DNA of 64,000 nt, taken from contig CAXHSH010000416.1 in assembly GCA_964019135.1 (NCBI GenBank), positions 1,173,201 through 1,237,200 on the forward strand, in the 5' to 3' direction. The notes beneath the pieces were generated by a model, which did not search any database, was not told where the DNA came from, and saw only the letters and a program-made list of their open reading frames with translations. The translations under genes were made by a program, and so were the position numbers. Of this stretch, positions 11,927-24,270 are shown piece by piece (position 1 is the first letter of the stretch; the number at the start of each line of letters is the position of its first letter). The DNA comes from Arenicola marina (taxonomy: Eukaryota; Annelida; Polychaeta; Arenicolidae).

Positions 11927-13868
11927 CACCATAACGCACGACAACGTCCAAATATCAAAACACAAATGTTTGTGCCCTCAATCCAAAACGTTGACTAGTA
12001 TGGCGGTAGGACTGTCAGCTCTTTAGATATGGCTTAACGTAATTACCGGAAATTACTATTCTTCATCATTACAAATAAATGAAAAACGAGCAGACGAAGA
12101 AAGGACTCTGTAGATCTACCCAAGATGAAAATGATAATAATGTATCACTGCCAATAGTGATCTGGGCCCGGTTCCACGAACGTACTTAAGTCCGTTTTCT
12201 GACTTAAATCCTAAGTTTTGACTTAAGTTAAGTCCCTGCCCCTTAAAATGCGTTCCACAAAATAACTTAAGTCTGATGCTGCAGACGGCTGACTTAACTT
12301 TCTAAGTCTGATTGGTAGGTGACTTAAGCACTGTTAAGTTGGAAAAGGGCCCGCTCAGCCGTTGTAACGCACTAAGCCGTTCGCTTTGTCACTTTGTCTC
12401 AAAATGGCCGATGTGGCGAGACGCCGCAGGGTCCGACGCCGGCAGATGGAGGGTTTGGAGGCGGAGAGGGTGTTCCGCGACCGGGCTAAGCCCCTCGAAG
12501 AGTCCGACGAACACCTTTACGACAGATACAGGTTCCGTCGGCCCACCTTGATGTGGCTGACGGAAATGTTGACCCCTTACTTGGGGCGGGCTACAGCCCG
12601 GTCCGGTTCCCTCCCCGTCGTCTTCCAACTCTGCCTGGCCCTGCGGTTTCTCGCCACAGGCACTTTCTATTTGGTTGTGGGCGATCTCGTAGGGGTGGCG
12701 AAGTCCACCGTGTGCAGAATTGTATTTGACACACTTAGGGTGATAGCTGGTCTGAGGGGGGGATTTATTTTCTTTCATTCTGGCGATGCAGTCCAAACCG
12801 TGCGTGAAGGTATTTATAATGTGGCAGGTCAGTGACTTTTACGTGATGGCGCAATGCCAATGGGCCAGAATGATTTGCTGGTAGCCTAGTTATAGAAATC
12901 AAATAATAAGTTTCATCATCTTGTGTTATACTTAGGCCTATAATAAATTTACCATATCTATAGCGGATCATTTTAAGGCTATTCCAGAGGTAAAATGACC
13001 TCTTGTTACCATTCTGCTTCAAGTAGATCTATACAAATATGAATAAAACAAATTAGGTACTAGACTTATTAAAGGGCCTTATACTTATAGATAATAAGGA
13101 GAGACTGGACCTATCCGGTAGCCCCAGATCAGGGAAAGCTGGGAAAATGATGAAAACAATATTTCTGCAGGGCAAAATCTGGAAATTTTGAATGCAAGAT
13201 CACATTTCGGCAGGTTATTTGCCAGATTTTTTTTGTTGCCAGCCAAAATGTCATCTGGGAAGCAAAGTGTTCATATAAAATTCTGAGAGCTATGATTTTC
13301 TTCTAAACGTTCCAACCAAAAGGCTCTCTTTGGGCGGGTAAACAGCATGTGACTGCCCACTAAACTGAAAATCTGCCCGCCAAATTTCAGACGCCAAAAT
13401 TCAGAATTCAGGCGGGTCTCTGGCTAATACCCTGCATTTCGGTAACTGTTATTAAGCACTAATATCTGGAAGGCTAATAAATTCCCTGTCTTGTATGGTT
13501 AATAATGTATACCAAGATGATTAATTTGTTATGATTCAGGATAAATGATCTTACTATGTTAAAACCTTCCTGCACATAATCTAAAAGTTCATGTCCTTCA
13601 ATGTACCGGTAGTTGGATATAGTCTTGAGATAAGATCACTGCATGTTTACCAGTATATTTAGAATTTGTATATTAAACAAGTTAAACTGTTTTAGCATAA
13701 TATTGAAATACATAATATAGAAATACCACAATATTTTGTTCTTCATAGGGTAGCAGCTTTAGTTTGGGTACCATACAGGTGGTTTGCCTCTGGATAGTTT
13801 CAATCGCATCTAAATTTTTCTGGATATATGGTGCAGCCACTCCATACTCTATGATTGGTTGTACTAAT

Positions 13869-13968
13869 TATGTTGGATAGATTTGTATTATGTTGGATAG
13901 ATTTGTATTATGTTGGATAGATTTGTATGATGTTGGATAGATTTGTATTATGTTGGATAGATTTGTAT
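13869..13968. repeat. Tandem repeat, 20-base unit x5
   Basis: The unit TATGTTGGATAGATTTGTAT repeats about five times almost perfectly inside transposase intron 1. Confidence 0.9.
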
Positions 13969-14284
13969 CATTTTAGATAAGTTATAATTCTAACAATTGT
14001 ACAATTTGGATAAATTTTAGTTTTGATGTTATTAATTTATTTATTACTATATTTGATGCTGTTATTACTTTAACATGTTTAATGAAGGATGGCTAGCTCA
14101 GGTAAGTTACTCGAGTTGAAGATATACCAACGGGTTCTGACTATTAGACTCTACATCATTTCATTCATATTGTTCTGTCTTGAAAAGTCTCTTGGCACTT
14201 CATGCATGCATATTTAAGCTAAACATGCTAAACACTGTTTCATATGTTTTTTTATATAATTTTAAGTAACAAACAATATGTTGA

Positions 14285-14357
14285 ACGAGATAGTGTAATG
14301 GTAGCACAACACTGCCTATGGCATTGCAAGTATGGGTTCGAAACCCATTCTGGTGTC
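14285..14357 (+). pseudogene. tRNA-like sequence (pol III boxes), not an intact tRNA
   Basis: TAGTGTAATGGTAGCAC resembles a D-arm/A box and GGGTTCGAAACCC is a perfect T-arm/B box at the usual spacing. The anticodon stem has a mismatch and the acceptor stem does not pair well. It is more likely a tRNA pseudogene or SINE head than a functional tRNA. Confidence 0.5.
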
Positions 14358-15374
14358 TTGAATGGTAATCAGTCTAATACCTACTGTCAAATTAATGTAC
14401 CAATGTATAACCATTAATATAGTTAATATCATCACTGGGTTTAAATTGCATGAACTGTTCATAAATATTGGTAAAATGTGTATTACAGTACTTAGTATAT
14501 ATGCATGCTTGCGATATACTTCAAAATATATCCTTTTTGTATTGAGTCAATTCTAAGTTATATATATACATGTAGCTTACTGATATTTAATATATCACTT
14601 AATATTGTTGGTGTAAGTTAAGCTGGAAGAAGCTTCACTAAGTTTGAACCAATGAAGATGCTTTATATGAAATCATGTATTTGTCCCAAATAGTGAACAT
14701 ATAATATTAATAAGGGATATCAGATTATTATGGTATACTACTAACAGAGCTATTGGTTGTAAGTACTGGCCAGATGTATGATTGACTATAAACAAATAGT
14801 TATTGAATCATATATGTATATAAAGGGTTTCCGATTTTTCAGGTTTCCCTTCGGTACTAGGACTTATTGATGGAACTCAAATAAAGATTCAGGCCCCCTG
14901 TGAAAGGGAAAAAGACTACATTTGTAGGAAAGGATACCACAGTATCAACGTGCAGGTAATGATACTTATTCTATTAATGAACAAAATGTTAGCAAGTGAT
15001 CCTTGCAAGTGAGCGAGGGGTAGCCAATGTTTGTATACACTGTTAAACAACGCGCTCAGAAATGTTAAATGAAATTAGAATGAAGTTGCATAATAAGTTA
15101 TGATTTTGCTGTTGTGCGCACCTTGTTAAACGTTTACGTGATAATTTTTTGTATTATGGGCCTGAAGGCCTCGAATTTTGAAATAAATGCAATCCAATAC
15201 AACCGCTATATATCTCCCGTATTTTTATGATAGGCGGTCATCGACCACAGAATGAGCTTTACGGACGTTGTCGTCAAGTGGCCAGGCAGCGTCCACAACT
15301 CTCGCATCTTTTGCGAGAGTCCCCTTTGCCACCAATTTGAAGACGGTAAGCTATTCCCCTATCACCTCCTGTAG

Positions 15375-15576
15375 GATAAAGCTATAGCTTGGTGGGTTAG
15401 AACGCCCGCCTTGAGTGCTTTGGCCACCTGAGAGTCTAACGCCACGTGGATCGGTGGTTCGCGCCCCGCTGTACATGTGGCCGTGTCTGTGTGGTCGCAG
15501 GATAAAGATCCCATGTCTTTCGCATTATTATGACCAAAATTGGATAAAGTGTCCTGAATATACAACCAACCAACCG
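15375..15576 (+). mobile_element. tRNA-derived SINE in transposase intron 3
   Basis: An A box-like TGGTGGGTTAGAACGCC and B box-like GGTGGTTCGCGCC are followed by a body containing TGTCTGTGTGGTCGCAG and a 3' tail ending in ACCAACCAACC. The central word is shared with the SINE at 45100-45290, supporting one family. It lies within an intron, so it need not disturb the transposase. Confidence 0.65.
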
Positions 15577-16162
15577 GTCAGAAAGGAATTATACATGTTT
15601 AGCAAATAGCAACAATGGAAGTCATTTATTTATATAAATAATAATGTTTAATAATAAGGCATCACGACTAGATCTATGAATATACAACAAACAGTATGAA
15701 AAATTATCCTCGGAAAACAAAACGTATAAACGCAAAACGTCATTGATATGCATGTATGAACTGAATGTTTATCCTTTCTTTGCAGGACAACATGACGGTG
15801 TTTTGTTGGGCGACTCGGGTTATCGGTGTCGCCCTTTTTTTTAACCCCATTTTTAAACCCGGAAATAGACCCCCAACTTAATTATAATTTGTCCCACAAA
15901 CGTACGCGTGTGATGGTGGAGCAGGCCTTTGGTCAGTTGAAGAGGCGGTTCTCGTGCCTCCACACCGAACTTAGGTTAGCCCCCGAACGATGTTGCTTTG
16001 TAATTATGTCCGCCTTTGTTTTGCATAATATTTCGGTGTTAACCCGGAAGAACTGCCGCTTCCTCACCAAAGACCTGCAGTCGAACTACACCCCCCCAAA
16101 ACTTGGAAGACGGTTTGCACCACAGAGATTTAGTTGTCCGTAATCATTTCATCCATTGATAA

Positions 16163-16555
16163 TTTAATTCATTATATCACACATTGATCATTTATTACAC
16201 AGTATATTGTTGTCATTTTTCTATGTGGAAATTACACATTGATCATTTAATTCATCATTTATTATCTCTTGTATATTTATCATCACTATTTCATTGTAAA
16301 TAGTTATATCACACATTGATCATTTAATTCTTTATATATTATCTCTTGTACATTTATCATCGCGATTTCATTGTAAATATTTATATCACATTGATGATCA
16401 CTTAATTCTTTATATATTATCTCTTGTACATTTATCATCGCGATTTCATTGTAAATATTTATATCACATTGATCACTTAACTCATTATATATTATCTCTT
16501 GTATATTTATTATCGCGATTTCCTTGTAAATAACTATATCACACATTGATTGAGT
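16163..16555. repeat. AT-rich tandem repeat, ~79-base unit, about four copies
   Basis: The unit contains CACATTGATCA, TATATTATCTCTTGTA and ATCGCGATTTCATTGTAAAT. Starts are near 16236, 16316, 16393, 16471 and a partial at 16551. It lies just after the transposase stop. Confidence 0.85.
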
Positions 16556-16974
16556 AGTTGTATTGAGCTATAAATGACCTTGCGTATGCCGCATTATGTT
16601 TGTGTTGTTTTTCTCGCAAATCGAGCTAGGTGATACGTTTACTAGCTTCTCGCAATCCGGCAGGCATTAAAGATTTCATGTCATAATGCACGCTTGCCTT
16701 CAATTACAATTAGTTAGAAAAAGAAACATCGACAAATCTTTGCAAACGTGTAAAATTAATCGAATTGAGGACTACAGGTCCATGCACCGACTAAGAATCA
16801 AATTCACATTGATACCATTAAATACCACTTTTTCGCCTCGCACGCACAATTTAACAACAACACGCGTATATCCAGGTTGTGTTATTTATTTTACTGTATA
16901 AACACTTGCTGCTTCCCATGCATATAAAACCAACCGTTACAACAAACCCTTTTTTCCCCACTTTCAAATACATA

Positions 16975-17222
16975 AATCCCAAACTTCTCGCTACCCCTAC
17001 CTAGCCTAACTCCCCCCTCCCCCACCCGCCCAAACCTAGATCAATCCCAAACTTCTCGCCACCCCTACCTAGCTTAACTCCCCCCCCCCCCCCGCCACAA
17101 ACATCGCACATCCTACCTAGCTTAACCCCCCTCCCAAACCTCGCACAACATACCTAGCTTCACTCCACTAAACCGCTCGTCACCCTACCTTGCTTAACCA
17201 CCCCAAATCTCGCATCACCCCT
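16975..17222. repeat. C-rich degenerate tandem repeat
   Basis: CCCCTACCTAGCTTAACTCC-like words recur about every 60 bases with interrupting C runs. Confidence 0.75.
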
Positions 17223-17674
17223 GTTAAAAAAAATGTCTTGACGCTAAAGATTAACGTAAATTTGGTTAATAAAATATAAATTGCACAGAAATGAATTATT
17301 ACATCGACGTTTTCAAAGTATAATGACAAGAGTAAATATAATAAAAGTAACACATCATCAGGACCGCATTGTATATACCAAGCATATGACCTAATGCTGA
17401 ATAATGTAAAATAAGGGTGGGCAATGAGCTAGTACAAAATGTAATCAATATAAATCATCATGTCCTGAATGTATAGAAGCTGAAAAGTAACGTAAATTTG
17501 GTTAAATAAATAAAAATTACATAGAAATGAATTACTTATTACATCTAAATAAGTGTGGCCGAATGAGCAAATAAAATCAGCCACAGGCTGGGGGTTGACG
17601 AAAATTCAGCTAAATTTAATGCATTAGGGGACGAGGGGAGGGGGGGGGGGGTGGGGGCTGAAAATAAGCATTAT

Positions 17675-19940
17675 CTAGTCCGGCACAAGACCCAGGGTTG
17701 CCAGCTTGGTACAGAGCATTTGGTTATTTAACCTTAAGTTCTTGCATTCCAGTTTCGTTTTTTTTAATAGATATTTGTTCAGACGGACATCGCTTTCCAG
17801 CGCCGCAGCTGTCAACTGTTTGACGTCAGGGCGTTTTCGCGCTTTAAGCGAGCTGGGCCCTGGCTGCGACACTGGAACCCCTTGATCTTGGTTAGGGGGC
17901 CGGGCGTAGGTGTGCACCTCCGTTGTTTGTTGGTAGGGTTCGTTTGCTAAAAACGGAAACAACAATATTAAGAAATAGGTCACATAATTGTACACAGAAT
18001 TTAAAAGCATTGGGCAGGTGTTTTTTTTTGTATCAATTATGTGTAACCATGGACTTGACTTCAAGTGTCCCCCACCAATACTTTGAAAACTATCATACTA
18101 ATAACACATAATTTACGTGAAAATGCGTGAATTATTTCATAACGCACATACCACCGTATACAAAGGGGAGGTACCACAATGATAACGATTGTCACAGCAG
18201 ACTAGTACGTACTTTCCAGCCCGCCGTCAATGCCATGGAAGCTCGGGCCCCCTCGAACATGTGGAGGAATATTTCCTCCGCAGGGGTTGGAGGGGGGACT
18301 GGTGGGCCACCACCGGTCGGGGGACGCTTTAGGCTGTCGGCTTTCTCGCGCGCTGCATCAAATGGGCAAGTTGTAATGTTGACTAAGTGCAACATGTAAT
18401 TAATAAATGAACGCACAACGGGAAAGCCCATGCATTACTCTTACTGAAATAATAGGTACAGTGCAAATTAGTGAACTAGATACATATTTATTATTACAGA
18501 GAATTTAGCTAATAGATTGCATCTCCTATATATTACATAATTCTGCCAATTACTTGCTCTTGAAAGACATTTTAATTTGTACAAAAGGTAATCACATATA
18601 ATATTTTACATAAACTAAATCTTGTATATTGTGCAGTTAAATACTCACTTGTATATTGTCCCGTTAAATACTCACTTGTATATTGTCACTGTAAATACTC
18701 ACTGATAAGCTTGTCACTGTCCGAAGGTCTTAATTATATATGGGTGGGGGAACGTCAATTTCCAGCAGCTAATTCTAGCAAATGTAGCTTAGACATTCAT
18801 TTATGCAAATACTGATGTAGCTGCAACTGATATAATGCATTCTGAATAACCAATGCATATAAGACTTAATTAAATCTTATATTGAATGCAGTAAAGATTT
18901 CCTGCAATAAATAATATTGTAACACAAATTTGATTGATAGTATTTATAAGTTTTTCATAATCTGATGACAAAGTAACAATGTATCATGTAGAACTCAATG
19001 ATTTTAAGAGTACATACATGATATAATTAATATACACTATTCACTTACTTACTGCATTAAAGGTAGAAATCAATAAATAGAAAAAGAAGTGAATGTCAAT
19101 TGCTTATTCATAAGATGATATCCAACATTCCTTGTTGTTTATAATTTTTATACTTTTTTTGGCAGTCTACCACCGTCCTGTGTGCCACACTACAGCTTTA
19201 CATTGAAGAACAAGAAAACAAGTATATGGATATGCTATACATGGATATACTCACATTAACCATAACAAATATAAATATTACCCCCTATTTATATCAATTG
19301 TTTATATTGTCATATGTATTGTTTACAAATTATCATTAATATTACAAAACTAAAAATAGAGTATAGCTTAGCCACTATTATGAAAAACCACATGTATACA
19401 GTTAAAGTTCTGCATATGTAACCATAATTAGAAGTCAAACCATTTGAGATAAATTTATTAGCTGATCTAGATCCTCTATATATTATTTATATGTTTATTA
19501 TTTTATATATATATATCTTATATATTTACCTATTGACCGCAGCAGCCACCTCCTCCCAAGCAGCATCTTTGGCCTGCTTACAGACCCCACCAACAGCTCC
19601 TTCAGAAGAAAGTGTTGTTTTTTTTTAATTTCTAAATTTATTTAGTCACTGAAAATGGATAAGTTAGATCTATCTGTATTATGAGAGGCCACTTCATAAG
19701 CCAGCTCTGGTGAATATCTTTACTGTAAATTAAACTATATAATTATAGTTAGCCTAAAGGCTTCTTTTAAAATAGTCTGTAGTTGTAGTCTATATAAGAC
19801 TATATATGTATGCCTGAATTAAAAGCTTATAACTGAATATCAATCTAAAGCTTACATGTAAACTTGCCATCAATTATTGCCAGCCGCTTCTCTACATTAA
19901 GCAACAAAATCTCCACCTCGCGTGGTGACCAATTGGCCAT
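17675..19940 (-). CDS. Harbinger Myb-like DNA-binding protein, multi-exon
   Basis: The gene runs opposite to the transposase. Exon 1 starts at ATG 19940 with MANWSPREVEILLLNV and IIDGKF, the first helix of a Myb/SANT-like domain. Exon 2 (19596-19530) reads KDAAWEEVAAAVN and joins exon 1 in phase through a CTCC-flanked acceptor. A third exon near 19190 gives VAHRTVVDCQKKYKNYK, the recognition-helix region. Exon 4 (18352-18213) has the proline-rich linker RPPTGGGPPVPPPTPAEE that typically follows this domain. The last exon (about 17950-17675) is basic and ends in a leucine-rich helical tail. The proteins of this family help Harbinger transposase reach the nucleus and bind transposon ends. The donor of exon 4 and the limits of exon 3 are uncertain. 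Confidence 0.7.
18630..18712. repeat. Short tandem repeat, ~28-base unit x3
   Basis: GTTAAATACTCACTTGTATATTGTC repeats three times with minor changes. Confidence 0.85.
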
Positions 19941-20942
19941 ACATACTTTTTTCTGCAAATACAATTAAGTCAAATTAATGTGTCATTTCAAGGCCAGCTT
20001 CTGTGTAACTTAACAATAATAAAACTTATGAATGAAGAGCAATAAGCTTATATCAATGTTCCTATTTGAGGCCTAGATAAAGTATATCTAACGGTCTAAC
20101 ACTTAGCTGCCCATGGACTAGCCCTGAAACATTTACGAGCGTGCCCAGAGAGGCACCCAGGCCATGCCCATGGACATGGCCATGGACATGGCCTGAGGCG
20201 AAGCCAGGCTTAGGCTTAGAAGTAAGCTTAACAAAACAGTTTTCTAGGCTTTCAAAACGACTAAACAATTTTCATTAGACTTTTAACTTGAACAATTCAC
20301 GCAGGTCTAGGCCACGCTTACTTGTGATACTGACACACAGTGAGTGTCAGTGACTGACCTAGGCCTAGATCTACACAAGTCAAATTAAGTCAAGTGACAC
20401 TGACAGTGTCAGTGACAACTGACATTAAGCTTAGGCCTAGCAGATTAGTGATTAGACCTACTGACAAGTCATGATTGGCTGATGCATTATACAGGCCCCA
20501 CCTACACTACAGGCATGCCATATATTTCTGGATCCAGCTTATTTAATTCTAGCCTCAAAACGGGCCCCTCAAAACTGAAAAAACCTACCGCTTCCATCAC
20601 TTGATTTGTGTTGAATGCGTGAAAATGCCGCCAAATGTTCAATGGAATGTTTACCATAGTAACGGAAGTGAGCAGACGTTCCGTGTTGTTTATTAACATT
20701 AATTGCCGCATTTCTTCCTCTTTTGACCCGCACATTTTGAAGAGCGTTTCCGGCGCAACACTTCTAAAATGCAAACTCAGAACCCTCTTGGTGAAACACA
20801 CTTTTTAAGTTGGACTTACTTAAGTCCGGACTTAAGTCACTTCGTGGAACGCGACTTAACAAACGTCTTAGTTAAGTCAGACACCTCAAAACTTAAGTCG
20901 GAAAACAGACTTAAGTTAAGCCCGTTCGTGGAACCGGGCCCT

Positions 20943-21148
20943 GGGCCCGGTTCCACGAACGAACTTAAGTCCGTTTTATGACTTAAATCCTAAGTTTTGA
21001 CTTAAGTTAAGTCCATGCCCCTTAAAATGCGTTCCACGAAAGAACTTAAGTCTGATGCCGCAGACGGCTGACTTAACTTTCTAAGTCTGCTTGGTAGGTG
21101 ACTTAAGTTGGCAAAGGGCCCGCTCAGCCGTTGTAACGCACCAAGCCG
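20943..21148 (+). mobile_element. Second Harbinger left end, tail-to-head with the first
   Basis: From 20943 the sequence repeats the first 200 bases of the element at 12164 with few changes (GGGCCCGGTTCCACGAACG, then ACTTAAGT words and GCTCAGCCGTTGTAACGCAC). Similarity stops near 21148, where the minisatellite region begins. No right end for this copy is seen in the window. Confidence 0.85.
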
Positions 21149-21189
21149 ACCGCAGCGCCACCCGACAGTCAATGTGTGGCTTTTGAGTT

Positions 21190-22748
21190 TCGCGCTTCGG
21201 TTGGGTTTCGAACTGTCGTGTCCTGTCATTTTGTGGCCAGGGTCGGCTATAGAACAGTTGGGTCCTGTCATTTCCTTGCCTGGGTTGGCTTCCCACCTGT
21301 CACGTCATGTCGTTTCTTTGCCGGGGTTGGGTTTCGAACTGTCGTGTCCTGTCATTTTGTTGCCTGGGTTGGGTTTCGAACTGTCGTGTCCTGTCGTTTC
21401 CTTACCACAGTTGGGTATTCGAACTGTCGTGTCCTGTCATTTCCTTGGCAGGGTTGGGTTTCGAAGTGTCCTGTCCTGTCATCTTCTTGCCAGGGTTAGC
21501 TTCCCACCTGTCATGTCGTTTCCTTGCCAGGGTTGGCTTTCGAACTGTTGTGTCCTGTCGTTTCCTTGCCAGGGTTTGCTTCCCACCTGTCACGTCATGT
21601 CGTTTCCTTGCCAGGGTTGGGTTTCGAACTGTCGTGTCCTGCCATTTCCTTGCCAGGGTTAGCTTCCCACCTGTCACGTCATGTCGTGTTCTTGCCAGGG
21701 TTGGGTTTTGAACTGTCATGTCGTGTCGCTTCAGATGCAGGGAAAGGTTGGGTTATGAACTGTCACGTCATGTCGCTTCCTTGCCAAAGTTGGCTTCCAA
21801 CCTGTCACGTCATGTCGCTTCCTTGCCAGGGTTGGCTTATGACCTGTCACGTCATGTCACTTCCTTACCAGGGTTGGGTTTCGAACTGTCGTGTCCTGTC
21901 GTGTCCTTGCCAGGGTTGGGTTTCGAACTGTCGTGTCCTGTCGTGTCCTTGCCATGGTTGGTTTTCGAAGTGTCATGTCATGTCGCTTCAGATGCAGGGA
22001 AAGTTTGGGTTCTGAACTGTCATGTCATGTCGCTTCCTTACCAAGGTGGGCTTCCAACCTGTCACGTCATTCGCTTCCTTGCCAGGGTTGGCTTTCGAAC
22101 TGTCGTGTCCTGTCGTGTCCTTGCCAGCGTTGGCTTTCAAACTGTCATGTCGTGTCGCTTCAGATGCAGGAAAACTTTGGGTTCTGAACTGTCATGTCAT
22201 GTCGCTTCCTTACCAAGGTGGGGTATCCAATCTGTCATGTCATGTCGCTTCCTTGCCAGGGTTGGGTTTCGAACTGTCGTGTCCTGTCGTGTCCTGTCGT
22301 GTCCTTGCCAGGGTTGGGTTTTCGAACTGTCGTGTCCTGTCGTGTCCTTGCCAGGGTTGGCTTTCGAACTGTCATGTCGCTTCAGATGCAGGGAAAGGTT
22401 GGCTTCCAACCTGTCACGTCATGTCGCTTCCTTACCAAGGTTGGCTTCCAACCTGTCACGTCATGTCGCTTCCTTGCCAGGGTTGGCTTCTGACCTGTCA
22501 CGTCATGTCGCTTCCTTGCCAGGGTTGGCTTCTGACCTGTCACGTCATGTCGCTTCCTTGCCAGGGTTGGCTTTCGAGCTGTCGTGTCCTTGCCAGGGTT
22601 GGCTTTCGAACTGTTATGTCGTGTCGCTTCAGATGCAGGGAAAGGTTGGCCGCCAACCTGTCATGTCATGTCGCTTCCTTGCCAGGGTTGCCTTCTGACC
22701 TGTCACGTCATGTCGCTTCCTTGCCAGGGTTGGCTTTCCAACTGTCCC
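21190..22748 (+). repeat. Coding-like minisatellite, 42-base unit, about 37 copies
   Basis: The unit is built on CTTGCCAGGGTTGG, TTTCGAACTGTC and GTGTCCTGTC. Successive starts at 21523, 21565, 21607 and 21649 fix the 42-base period. A variant containing CTTCAGATGCAG appears at 21729, 21986, 22158, 22380 and 22627, giving a loose higher-order structure of ~170-260 bases. Because 42 is divisible by 3 and the unit lacks stops, several frames stay open on + (the longest from 21718 to 22698) and one on -. These are very probably not genes. Confidence 0.9.
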
Positions 22749-24270
22749 TCATACCCCTCTCCAACCATCCACCCCTCACACCAAACCTCATTGGCCTGCT
22801 GTCATTCTTGTACTGTTCATCTGTGACTGCACAATCTGTACACTAAGGTGCTGTCCATACACATGTCAGTGCTGTATGCCGCTGTACAGATTGTGAGTAC
22901 ATGTTTGTAGACTTTGTATACCTGTTCACTGGTAGGAGTCACTGGCAGGAGTGCCCTCGATTTTCGTGACGGCTTACATGGAAGATGGACCCCTTGGATC
23001 CGCCTCAGGTGTTGCATCGACAAAATGTCACTTACCGATGTATTTCGTCAGATAGACCGACATTTACAGTATATGATCAAGTTCGCAACGCTCCCTACCC
23101 CCCCCCCCCCCCCCACAAAATTATGATATCAATAACTAGGAGTCGTAGCTTTGGGATCAAAATGGAGACTTTTGGACTGCTCCCTCATAACCTTGAGAGG
23201 CAGAATCGCTGTTTATTACAGAAATAGACAACTCGTTTTGATGTGTCGCAAAAGTTTACTTTATGTATTTGCACATTATATATGCCGATGATAATGTACG
23301 TATCACAGATAAAGGTAAGCAAATGTGCATTAATATAACGTGGTTGCGATATATATACAATAATAAATAATGGTTTTATGTTACATCGTGGTATACGTAT
23401 AATGTTGATATACAAATGAGATGAATAAAAATGCGAGAGTCACAGGAGAAAAACTCGGTACAAGGATATCAAGGAATAATAAACATCCAAGACATGGTCT
23501 CTACAAGGAGTTTCCTTGTGATCCACTTTCTGTCCAATACAAGAAAGGATATTACATATGTTAGTCATGTATAAATGATGTTACTATTGGGTTGTAACTG
23601 TTTGAACACTGTCAAAGCGTTAAAAAAAATATATGCCATACATCTGTTTTTCCACTGATAGCCATTTTAATGAAGTCTTTAATGAGGCTAATTAACAAAG
23701 TGCACCAGATGAAACTAGCAACTTGTGGAAAGAAGGCAGAACCTTGATCAAGAGATAGGGCCCATATGAATGACTAACTAAGGGAGCTACGAAAGTGATT
23801 GTAGATATAGAGGGCTGTGAAGGTGAATAACAGCAGAACTTAATCTGGGAAAGGATTGCTGGTAGCAAAAATCTTTAACAATTGGCTCTCATAAACCCAG
23901 AGGGCAATAAAACTGTTAAATGGTAGTGGTGGAAGTGGAGAGGGCTAATTAGAAAACAATTACCAGGAAATAAAAGTTGAGCATTATAAATTATGACAGT
24001 ATTCAGAATAAACCACAGAATTATGGTAGGGATACAAGATAAATCAGGGGGGTAGCTAGACAGCTGAGGGGGTTATAGAACCGGATGAAATGAAGGATAT
24101 ATATATAGAACCAGAATATTTCTTAACAGTTGGTGTAAAAGAATATCATCATCAAACATGATCATGTAACACACCTGTGGTAGATCTATAGTAGGGTGGG
24201 AGATGGCAGTATACATGTATGGAACCCTCCCATCCTCTGAGTATAAAGGACTCTTTATATAGGATCACAC
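22749..24270. other. Non-coding stretch after the minisatellite
   Basis: A GC-richer block at 22850-23090 contains exon-like open sequence and a GTGAGT donor-like site near 22895, but no recognisable domain. A C run lies at 23098-23115. The rest is AT-rich and featureless. Confidence 0.4.

Larger units (their letters stand above)
12404..16143 (+). pseudogene. Harbinger transposase (HARBI1-like), four exons, one frameshift
   Basis: Four exons join with matching phases. Exon 1 (12404-12827) holds the N-terminal helix-turn-helix region, including VAKSTVCRIV. Exon 2 (14843-14955) has the first catalytic Asp in GLIDGTQIKIQ. Exon 3 (15234-15345) has KWPGSVHNSRIF. Exon 4 (15786-16143) has GDSGY and VEQAFGQLKRRF with the catalytic Glu. 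All introns have GT donors and AG acceptors; acceptors are pyrimidine-rich. Two defects are visible. A run of eight T at 15835-15842 is one base short, giving an immediate TAA. The residue that is usually Asp in the PGSxHD motif is Asn. I chose the ATG at 12404 over that at 12386 because it begins the charged N terminus. The frame defect could be an assembly error in a homopolymer. Confidence 0.85.
12164..20941 (+). mobile_element. Harbinger (PIF) DNA transposon, both ends present
   Basis: The left end begins GGGCCCGGTTCCACGAACG and the right end is its reverse complement (CGTTCGTGGAACCGGGCCC, ending at 20941). Both subterminal regions carry many ACTTAAGT words. Inside are a transposase gene on + and a convergent Myb-like gene on -, the two-gene layout typical of Harbinger elements. 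The length, about 8.8 kb, is inflated by a SINE and several internal tandem repeats. A target duplication cannot be read because another Harbinger end starts two bases after the right end. Confidence 0.85.

Noticed and set aside
14285-14357. Functional tRNA gene
   Set aside because: Pol III boxes are good but the acceptor stem does not pair and the anticodon stem has a mismatch.
21718-22698. Long + strand open frame of 326 codons
   Set aside because: It consists wholly of the 42-base minisatellite; several frames are open at once and none has a distinct protein signature.
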